Of a stretch of 64,000 nt of DNA, positions 56,413-64,000 are shown one piece after another. This DNA is from Pocillopora verrucosa (lineage: Eukaryota > Cnidaria > Anthozoa > Scleractinia > Pocilloporidae): positions 11,514,828 to 11,578,827 of the forward strand of contig NC_089323.1 in assembly GCF_036669915.1 (NCBI RefSeq), given 5' to 3'. The notes beneath the pieces are model-generated. The model did not search any database and was not told the origin of the DNA. It worked only from the letters and a program-made list of their open reading frames with translations. The translations under genes were made by a program, and so were the position numbers. Numbering within the stretch: the first letter of the stretch is position 1; each line of letters begins with the position of its first letter.

Positions 56413-57308
56413 ACTTCTGTCTTCCTTTTTCTTTAAGGTTACCTGTGATTGAAACGAGAGATAGTTCATCGTAACAGCAGCCGCCTAAAACTGATCATAT
56501 AAAAACTTCTTAGGGAAATCGTTCTTTAAACTGTGCAAAAACATCGGTGTTAAGTGAAAAAGTTTTCTTTTTGAACTTTCGTATGTGCCTCGGGTATAAA
56601 TTGGCAAATTAAGAAAAACATAAAACATCCGTAATCGCCACTTTTTCATAGTACGGCAAATGCTCCCCTGTAACTTGGATAAACTTTCATTTAATGATTG
56701 GTAATTAAGCTTTAATATAAATTCTGTGAAGTTGAGAATATTAATTATCAACTTTAGCAATCTAGAAAAACAACTTACTCGCCAAAGACTTCAAACGGTT
56801 TAGAAAATAATAATTACTCATGCCAAGCTCCAAATACATTTAAGTATTCAAATCAATGTTTGGTCACAGATACCAATATCTATATTGTGACGATAGTTTT
56901 TTTTTTCACACCAAGTGGACTTTTGCAAGAACGCAGAAATAACGAGGGAAAATAGCTCGGTCACAGTTTCCTGGTTTACGGAGACCTGCTTCGAGCAAAC
57001 TTGCTACGGACGTCAAGGATTAGACAACGTTTGGTTCCACAGTAGCTTTATTTTACCTCTAGCGTACTCAACTTCGTAATCGCCAATCAGTTATTAATGT
57101 TATCCCACGCAGTCGTCCATGTAATCCCAAAAAAGCTTTACAAGGTACTTCCTTAAGTACTATCGAGCGGGTAGTTCTGTTGTTCTCTAAATTTACAATG
57201 TTTGAATAGTATCACAAACTGAGAAACGGAAAATGTCTCTTTGAAGTTATCGGTACTAACTGAGAGAACGGAGATAGAACTCACAGCTCCTAAATTAGAA
57301 ATGTATAT
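56413..57308. repeat. Receptor-unit 5' flank and 0.9-kb block (unit 9)
   Basis: Matches 24440-25560 and 35907-36530. It stops at 'TATATCTTAACAAG' (57303-57308), where the gag-protease element begins; the uninterrupted continuation is near 40425. Confidence 0.65.
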
Positions 57309-57905
57309 CTTAACAAGAATTTTAAAATAAGATTTTAGTAATCGTCTTGATCCTATCTTACTTTCTAGTCAACAGTTAAGTAGTACTCTCTACCTCTTGC
57401 AAAAGTCGGTCAGGGGTCTGAGGATAAATATTCTTATTTGCTACATCATGAAACTTAGGCATTACTATTACCGGAGGTGCTTCTCGATATCGATCAAATC
57501 CCTTGGTAGATTCCATTCTGTAATCAATTTTTGCTGGAGCATCAGATAGATCACCTTGGTGCCAAAACCTCCTTTTGTGACACCTGTGTAAGGGACAGTA
57601 GTGGTTTTTGGATAACAGACCTGAAGTTACCATTTGGTTTGTGTTGAATTGTAGCAGACTGGGACTCAGCAGTGAGCACTAATATCAAGAAAGACTGGCT
57701 TAGTGCAACTTCTTTGGAGAACGGGAATAAAAATTTTCTGCGAAAGACTTCAAAGAAGCTTCACTAGTAGGGGCGTTTCCACATGCTTTGAAATTCTTGT
57801 CTTGAGGTATAAACGTTTCTATCAAAGGCACTGAGGTAGAACTTGGTTCCTTCTGTTGATTTACTGATTTTTTTAAAGTAATGGTGTTGTTATCGAGGTT
57901 AATCA

Positions 57906-60900
57906 ATCTTTAACATCAAGATGCATTAGTTGGATGGCTAGATTTGAGCTGAGAGTATCCCGGTCTCGAAATCTCCGGGTAAGAAGGGCTATGGTGAAAT
58001 GGGACAGTCGAGGCATGGTCTTCCTGGCCGCCCCTGAGAAGTTTGTTGTGCTCGACATTACTGTTAATATGGATGTCCATCCACATCCTGGACCTGAAGA
58101 AGTGGATAATGACCACGGTAAACGAAAACAGAGCTCCAACTCCTCGGACTCTGCTTGTCAACCTGCAATTGGGTCAGTCAGAATCCATTGCTCTCACAAT
58201 CGTGACAGGCTACTTTCGCTGAGACGTTCGGCGGGCCGACCTGCGCCTCATGTTTTCGATACCCTTAAATCCCTGGGAATTCTGAAATACAGAGGTCCGG
58301 GATTACGAAGATTGGGGAAAATTACTAAAAATATCTCTGCATCGCAACACTCCGACAGATGTCGACCCATTGAAGTTGTTAAAACCCGGCGGTTTGCTAG
58401 ACCTTATCGCTTCCAAGATCCCGCTAAGAACAGATATCTTACAGCTATTCCTCGAGAGCCTACTAAATCATCTACCGATTGCTCGGAGTTTGCCGTTCCC
58501 AAGTGTATGTTCATCAATATTTGCAGTCTGGCAAAAACTAAGAACAAAGTGCGTGCGGCGGTTGGACTTGAGGCTGACTTGCGATCTAAAGATATTGATG
58601 TTTGTGTCGTATCGGAAACACACCTCAAACCGGCACAACCGGATGCGATTGTAAATATTGAGAACTATTCCATCTTTCGTAGAGACAGAAATTGGAATGG
58701 CAGAGATATGCGCAATAAGGGTGGGATTGCTATATACATCAGGAACAATCTTGCAGTAGAGGATGTTTACCGCTCTAGTCTTTATGAATTAATTTGTATA
58801 ACTCTGCGACTTCCCAAGGGACATCGATTTGTAATATGTGGAGTTTATCATACCCCAAAATTTAATTATGCAGAGATCGATCTAATGAATCATCTTGTAA
58901 ATACCGTGGATAATATACTAGACAAACATCCACAAACAGTTGTGTTGTGCGGTGGCGATGTCAACAAACTGGATATCAAACGCTTCGAAGAAATGTCTGG
59001 TTGGAATGCTCTGGTTAATTTCCCCACCAGAGGGAATTCTTGTTTGGACAACTGTTTCACGAACCGCACGGATCTCTTTTCAAAGTGCTATCCCTTTCAC
59101 ATGCTCTCCAAGACGGATCACACGGGAGTTATTTTACCACCCGGTATAAAGCTTCCACCTATCCGCCGTAAAGTATACGTGCGTGACCAAAGGGCTCATA
59201 GAAAGCGTGATCTGTATATCGCGTTGGCGAAGGAAAACTGGGATGATATGATACAGGAAACTGATGTCGATGAAGTGGTTGGTAGGCTCGAAAATACCAT
59301 CCTAGGGCACCTGGATAGCTGCATGCCTCTGAAAACAGTGCGCATGTCTTCAAGAGACCCGGGCTGGATGACTCCGCTCGTTCGATCGATGATACGAGCC
59401 AAATCACGCATATCACTCAGTAATCTAGACCGTCTTAAAGTTATGAATAAAAGGATCTCTGAAGTCATTTTCAGAAACAGAAGGGACTTTATCGCCTCTA
59501 TTGGAACTCGGGATTGGTGGAAAAAAGTGGATAAAACATCTCAGCGCCGCAAGCCGGTGATTTCTCTATCTCTTGGCCACTACGAACTCAACGCGTTAAA
59601 TGACTACTTTGGTGACCTATGTACTGACCACGCCTACAGAAAGCCAACACCTCTGGAGATTAGTGAAGATCAGGAAGTCCCAGAAATCTCAGAGCGACAA
59701 GTCCTGAATTCTCTTATGCGTATAAAGAAAACAGCAACCGGACCAGATGGCATCCCGTATACTATATGGAAAGACCACGCCGAGCTATTCGTTCCAGTGA
59801 TCACCTGGATTTGGAATCTGTCTCTTAGAACACACGCCTGGCCTGTCTCTTGGAAAAAGTCAGACCTGTACCCCTTGCCGAAGGTTGATATACCTAAGGG
59901 AATATCAGACTTCCGCGGAATAAATGTGACACCTGTCATCGCAAGGTGCTTTGAGAAAGCTGTCTTAGGAACACACGCAAGGGAGACCTTCGATGAACAT
60001 TCTGGGATCTCACAGTTTGCATACATAGAGGGAGGGAGCTGTACCAATGCTCTACTGACTATCCAACATACTGTCAATCAATATCTTGATATCCCAGAGT
60101 GCAAAGCGGTACGCCTATTCGCTATGGATTTCAGCAAGGCTTTTGATAGTGTGAAACACGATCTCCTCTCACACAAATTGAAGCAACTCCCCCTAAATCC
60201 TTTTATAGTTAACTGGTATCTAAGCTTTTTGGAAGACAGGCAGCAGAGAGTCATTAGAAATGGGTTTATTGGAAAATGGAAAAGTGTCAACAAAGGTACC
60301 ACCCAAGGAAGTGTCAGCGGGCCGCACTTGTTCAATGTCTTTCTCAGTGATTTAGAGATACACTTGAACAATAAGAGCGTGCTGGTAAAATATGCAGATG
60401 ATACAACCATTATCTCGCCTGTGATAGGTGATAATGACAATTCTATCGCACTGATTAATCAGTTTTCCCAGTGGTCTAGAAGTAATGGTATGTGTAGCAA
60501 TCCATCTAAGTGCAAGGAAATCATTTTCCGCAAGAAAGGTTGTACAATAGAGTTTCCGATGGTGTCTGGAATACCACAGACAAAAGAGCTTACTATTTTA
60601 GGGGTAACATTTCAGGAAGACAGTAGGTTCATAACACATATTCGGGAAAAACTAATTAAAGCAAACAAGTGCCTGTTCATTTTAAGATCTTTAAGGAAAG
60701 AAGGGTACAATCAGGCCGAAATAGACCATCTGTTTCTAAATCTGGTTCTACCAAATATATTATACGGGCTGTCCGTATTTGGCGCTGTAAATTCCGAATT
60801 AACAACAATCCAATGTTTCTTAGATCGATGTTATAAGCGCAAGTATACATCCGATCACATTAATGTTTATGAATTGTTAGTTCAACAGGACACGCGTATC

Positions 60901-61191
60901 TTCAAGAATGTTTTTAATAATACAATACACCCTTTAAGAGCTATAATGCCAAAAAAGAAATTAACCAAGTACAATCTGAGGAAAGAGACAAGTCACCATC
61001 CTAAAATAAACACTGATAGGTTCAAAAACACGTTTGTTAATCGCTTAATTTTTAAACATAATCTAGTCTTATAATTTTTATCTTGATTTTCTCTGTAATT
61101 TATATATATGCCTTCTTTTAATGTTGTAACATAGGATATGTGATTATTTATCTTATGACTTAATAAAGATTCAAAAAAAAAAAAAAAAAAA
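57906..61191 (+). mobile_element. Full-length CR1-type LINE with poly(A) tail
   Basis: About 3.3 kb inserted in the gag-protease element with a 5-bp target duplication AATCA (57901-57905 and 61192-61196). The intact target 'GGTTAATCATGGCTCTG' is present at 37697-37713. It has a 28-base leader, one long frame, a short 3' region with 'TTAATAAAGATTC' and about 20 A's (61173-61191). Both catalytic domains look complete, so this is the youngest and possibly most recently active element in the window. Confidence 0.92.
57934..61074 (+). CDS. LINE polyprotein: AP endonuclease plus reverse transcriptase, intact
   Basis: The frame has 1046 codons. An N-terminal basic segment of about 185 residues contains a 2A-like 'DVHPHPGP' at 47-54. 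The apurinic-type endonuclease (about 190-405) keeps its signature residues: N195 in 'INICSL', E228 in 'SETHL', D342/N344 in 'GGDVN', and 'KTDHTG' at 393-398. The reverse transcriptase (about 590-900) has 'TGPDGIP', motif A 'FAMDFSKAFDSVKH' from 729, motif B 'GTTQGSVSGPHLF' and catalytic 'YADD' at 820-823. The C-terminal domain is short and basic. The protein nicks target DNA and copies its own mRNA there. CR1-group by domain order and RT style; the poly(A) tail is unusual for CR1 proper, so L2 or a sister clade is possible. The start is the first ATG giving the complete domain set. Confidence 0.93.
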   Translation: MARFELRVSRSRNLRVRRAMVKWDSRGMVFLAAPEKFVVLDITVNMDVHPHPGPEEVDNDHGKRKQSSNSSDSACQPAIGSVRIHCSHNRDRLLSLRRSAGRPAPHVFDTLKSLGILKYRGPGLRRLGKITKNISASQHSDRCRPIEVVKTRRFARPYRFQDPAKNRYLTAIPREPTKSSTDCSEFAVPKCMFINICSLAKTKNKVRAAVGLEADLRSKDIDVCVVSETHLKPAQPDAIVNIENYSIFRRDRNWNGRDMRNKGGIAIYIRNNLAVEDVYRSSLYELICITLRLPKGHRFVICGVYHTPKFNYAEIDLMNHLVNTVDNILDKHPQTVVLCGGDVNKLDIKRFEEMSGWNALVNFPTRGNSCLDNCFTNRTDLFSKCYPFHMLSKTDHTGVILPPGIKLPPIRRKVYVRDQRAHRKRDLYIALAKENWDDMIQETDVDEVVGRLENTILGHLDSCMPLKTVRMSSRDPGWMTPLVRSMIRAKSRISLSNLDRLKVMNKRISEVIFRNRRDFIASIGTRDWWKKVDKTSQRRKPVISLSLGHYELNALNDYFGDLCTDHAYRKPTPLEISEDQEVPEISERQVLNSLMRIKKTATGPDGIPYTIWKDHAELFVPVITWIWNLSLRTHAWPVSWKKSDLYPLPKVDIPKGISDFRGINVTPVIARCFEKAVLGTHARETFDEHSGISQFAYIEGGSCTNALLTIQHTVNQYLDIPECKAVRLFAMDFSKAFDSVKHDLLSHKLKQLPLNPFIVNWYLSFLEDRQQRVIRNGFIGKWKSVNKGTTQGSVSGPHLFNVFLSDLEIHLNNKSVLVKYADDTTIISPVIGDNDNSIALINQFSQWSRSNGMCSNPSKCKEIIFRKKGCTIEFPMVSGIPQTKELTILGVTFQEDSRFITHIREKLIKANKCLFILRSLRKEGYNQAEIDHLFLNLVLPNILYGLSVFGAVNSELTTIQCFLDRCYKRKYTSDHINVYELLVQQDTRIFKNVFNNTIHPLRAIMPKKKLTKYNLRKETSHHPKINTDRFKNTFVNRLIFKHNLVL

Positions 61192-61379
61192 AATCATGGC
61201 TCTGTTCACTTAAAGGAAATCGCGACCGAGGGTAACATCATAGGCAAGGTTGTGCACGACTTGGAATTCACGAGAGAACTGAATATCCTAAAGGTATAAA
61301 GGCAGGGTATAGGTAATTCTTCTTAGTTGTAGGCTGTCTTTTCCAGTCTGAACTGCGGAAAAGGGAACATCACCATTTT

Positions 61380-61460
61380 TAGAAATTTTCCTTTAATAGC
61401 TGAAAGGCGTGCAACAGTATCCACCATTACACGAACAGGCTTCTATTTTACCTATAGTGG
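61380..61460 (-). pseudogene. Protease active-site region, copy 2 (DTG to DTV)
   Basis: Minus strand reads 'PVRVMVDTVARLSAIKG' where copy 1 has 'DTGARVSAI'. The glycine-to-valine change in the catalytic triad would inactivate a retroviral-type protease. Surrounding frames are broken as well. Confidence 0.65.
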
Positions 61461-62127
61461 TCAGGTTGGTACGGTACGTGTCTGCTTCATTTACTAGGGG
61501 TAGTAGGACACTCAACTGATTTGACGTCTGTAACTTTCTTGGCTTTTGGTCACTGGTTTGTGTCGGCTTCATCTTTTGTAGTAATTTAGGGTTGGTTGTG
61601 GCGTTTTCCTGACTCTTGAATTGTGATGTGGTCCCCTCAGCATCTGATTGGTTCTCTTCTTCGTGGGTGGAAGATCTTTCTGATTAACGGTTAGTTGGTT
61701 GGGTAACACGATGTAGGACCTGTCTCTCCTTGTGGCAAACGTTATTAGATTGGTTATAGTTGCAGTAATACTGAATATGGCCACAAGTGACCCCGTGTCT
61801 TGCCCAGTCAACCGAGCTGTGATCGAAAGATCACGTTGCACTTCTGGTTAACATCTGGCGGAAGCATTGATTTGTGGCAGAGAGGGTCCTGGGGAAGAGT
61901 CATCCTTCAACTCGTTCCCAAAGTTCATGGTTGAAATAGCGTCGGTTTCAATGGTTTTTTCAGCACGGCGAACAGCCTTAGTAAGCCGAATAAGTTTATT
62001 CGGCTTGCACTTTTTCTTGCTCTTGGACTTTAATTTCTTCTCTGCCTTGTGTGGTTTAGTCGTGCTCAGTGGACAGGTGGCCAAGTCTGGGTCTGTTTTC
62101 GTCACCAGGTTTCCATAGGTTATTCTC

Positions 62128-62166
62128 AAAGTGGTCAGCGGTCAGTGGTCAGCGGTCAGTGGTCAG
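62128..62166. repeat. Short tandem repeat of about 10 bp
   Basis: Alternating 'GTGGTCAGCG' and 'GTCAGTGGTC' units, about four copies, in the gag region of copy 2. Copy 1 has a single 'GTGGTCAGTAG' at 39016, so it is an expansion after the copies separated. Confidence 0.85.
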
Positions 62167-62444
62167 CTCACTACTCGCATAAGCGTCCTCTACCATTTGT
62201 TGGAAAACTCTCCATTGTTGTTTTAGAGCTGACAGAAGCGCGTTTGTTGGATCGTTTTCCTGTAATTAATCGTATCTAGCTGTTTCTGGGTAGAATTGTA
62301 GCCCGTTTAGGAACTGTTGATAGAATTCTTTATCGGCCTGGGTGTCGTTTTCACTGAGTTTCCAAGAATTCGTGTTTGCCTTTAGAAATGTGTGTTGATT
62401 TTGTCCAAGCGGAGCCATTTCACTATTTTAATAATCTTGGCCAT

Positions 62445-62815
62445 TTATCGCGGCTGAGTGAGAGTTTCTTGGATTTTTAGAAGGTACTTCATCCCTTCGT
62501 TGTGGCTAACTATAACCGGAGCGTTGAGGATAACTTCTGCTTTCTTGGTGTCGTTGATAGTTTGGCTGATACCACCCGAAATTCTGAATTGGTTAGCGTG
62601 GAGACTTCTGGTTAAAATTTTGTTGTACATGGCAAATTCTCCCAATAGTAAAAAATAGGTAGTCCTTCTCTTGTGCGCTGTCTTGGCGGTTCTTCACGGT
62701 TATTTTGATTTCGCCTGGCCGTGCCATTTATTCGAGCATCCCATGTGTTCAATTTTATGTTAATTATTCGGTGTCCATCGTCTGCCTTACTCCGAATAAG
62801 CTGCGAGGGGTGCAA
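62445..62815 (-). pseudogene. gag-like region, copy 2 (middle part)
   Basis: Includes 'KKAEVILNAPVIVSHNEG' and 'NQFRISGGISQTI', parallel to 39343-39480 of copy 1. Upstream minus-strand sequence (62612-62815) is in another frame. Confidence 0.5.
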
Positions 62816-63062
62816 CGGGCTGCTTTAGCGAGTCTTTGATAGAACCATGGGCCTTATTCAAAATTTCATCCAACTTGGAGGAAAGAGTCAGTTCTCTCTG
62901 ATCACCATGCCTCTTTACAATGTTGTTTGCTTACAGGGCTTCGCGTCTTACCTCCGGGATAGTATTTTTCTGGAATAACTATTCAATTACGGCTACAAGT
63001 GCCTTGTCTGAAGCGGGAGAATCCTCATTATTTAGACTGGTATTGGATAGTGATCTCGATAA

Positions 63063-63789
63063 TCATTCTTGCGGGACATTTCGGGATATGTCGTCTCCGC
63101 GTCGCTGGGATAAAGATTGCTGGATTGTGTTAATCAACCGCGCTGTGTCCTCTACGGCAGCATATTTCCTGGTTCTTTCTTCAGTATCCATCACTTGTCT
63201 TCGAAAATCACTCATTACGTCAGAGCTTATTTGCATATCGTGTCTAGTGATTATTTTTTCGTCGCTCAAAGTGTTTCTATGCTCGAACTTGCTATCAGCT
63301 CGTTGTTCGAATTCACTTTTGTTTGCAACGGCGTTGTCGGGACAAAATACTTTACTAACTTCTGATTCTGCCCCGCTTAGTTTTTCCTCAGAGTCGCTAC
63401 CCAAACTTAACTCGATGTAAAATCGTTTTTTGTGTTTCTACATTTGTTTCGGTTTTGTGTTCTTTCTTGATTTCGCACCAGTTCGTGAAGATCTGTTGGT
63501 GAATTAATTGATTTTCTTTCTCCTGTGATCTTAGATTCCCGGAACCACGGATTTCTTCAACCTCTGGGGCGACGAAGAGGTTCGCTGCACAACTTAACGG
63601 TTTGGAAAGACTTTCGTTTTTATCGATGCTGATATCTGTGGCCTTTGTATTCGTTTTATCTGCTTGGCTCGGACTGGAAAATGCGGTGGAAACTCGTGGT
63701 GGGTCTTTGGAAGGAATTGGTTCAATGTTTTTTACTGGAATCGGTGTCGTGTGTCGTCGGCGGCGAGGAACTTTGATAAAATGGCTCAA
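63063..63789 (-). pseudogene. gag-like N-terminal region, copy 2
   Basis: Two overlapping minus-strand frames make one charged protein. The first (63397-63789) has 'FIKVPRRRRHTTPIPVKN' and 'KNIEPIPSKDPPRV'. The second (63063-63404) has 'GSDSEEKLSGAESEVSKV', 'TARLINTIQQSLSQRR' and 'DDISRNVPQE'. The join needs one frame change near 63400, and the second segment is missing from copy 1. The composition is that of a retroelement structural protein rather than an enzyme. The family is not resolved. Confidence 0.5.
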
Positions 63790-64000
63790 ACAACAAGTTA
63801 CAATTTTCTTCTTCGAACAAAGAAGTCTGCACCTCTATTTCCCTTGCTCTTATTAATTCTGACGGCGGGGAAGACTGACCTCCTGCTTCGTAAATTATAT
63901 CGCGGCAAACTTTTCTTAAAAACTTTCTTCACGGACTTCATAAATGGACAAAAGGAAATTTGAGGTACTCACGTTACTCGAGCGGTCCTTTCTTGCTGGC

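Larger units (their letters stand above)
57309..64000 (-). mobile_element. gag-protease retroelement copy 2, interrupted by a LINE, runs off the window
   Basis: 57309-57905 and 61192-64000 together parallel 37132-39965, with the same border 'AATTTTAAAATAAG'. The segment between is the LINE. The gag region is longer and better preserved than in copy 1. The protease active-site triad DTG is DTV here. No reverse transcriptase, integrase or terminal repeat is seen within the window; the upstream end is cut off at 64000. Confidence 0.7.

Noticed and set aside
1..64000. CRISPR array or bacterial operon
   Set aside because: No regularly spaced short direct repeats and no co-directional closely packed genes. 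Gene structure, SINEs and LINEs are animal.

Overview
The window is repeat-rich, AT-rich eukaryotic DNA and looks like an anthozoan cnidarian genome, most likely a coral. The evidence is a clustered, single-exon expansion of rhodopsin-like GPCRs, tRNA-derived SINEs, CR1/Jockey-type LINEs, a pogo-type MITE and large TTAA-flanked inverted-repeat transposons. There are no operons, no ribosome binding sites and no CRISPR. The species cannot be named from the sequence, and the phylum call is a judgement from recognised families rather than a search result.

The backbone is a decayed tandem array of a unit of roughly 8-13 kb. All receptor copies lie on the minus strand. In + coordinates one unit reads: a conserved block with 'CCGTAAGTATTTTCG'; a block with 'AGATGTCTGGTTGAT'; a block with 'CATGCAGACATCTGTCAG'; the receptor 3' flank with a conserved poly(A) signal; the receptor; its 5' flank; then blocks with 'TTTCCGTTTCGCGC', 'GTGCGACACAACTA' and 'ACAATACAAGCGTTCG'. 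Three receptors are intact (3465-4418, 11810-12778, 43904-44845). At least six more copies are broken: two W-to-stop changes plus truncation (about 11004-11790); a single-base deletion (23493-24439); an N-terminal scrap (27821-27882); a large internal deletion (31565-31870); several deletions (34985-35906); a 3' remnant (about 54085-54501); and a SINE insertion (55063-56412).

Between the receptors the units are filled with mobile DNA. A 5'-truncated LINE sits at the poly(A) site of receptor 1. A TA-flanked pogo-like MITE lies at 4831-5360. Three TTAA-flanked long-inverted-repeat elements lie at 6654-9177, 13421-20602 and 46932-50380. The middle one carries exons of a zinc-finger-like gene and is itself invaded by a 2.9-kb element with a 9-bp target duplication (16788-19689), which looks Mutator-like. 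Several palindromic MITEs, tRNA-derived SINEs and two copies of a gag-protease retroelement (37132-39965 and 57309-64000) complete the set. The right-hand gag-protease copy is split by a full-length LINE with one intact 1046-residue ORF (57906-61191).

Because the units are paralogous, many insertions have an 'empty site' elsewhere in the window. Target duplications and relative ages can therefore be read directly. The intact receptors are probably surface chemosensory or peptide/amine-type receptors undergoing birth-and-death evolution, but the ligand cannot be inferred.
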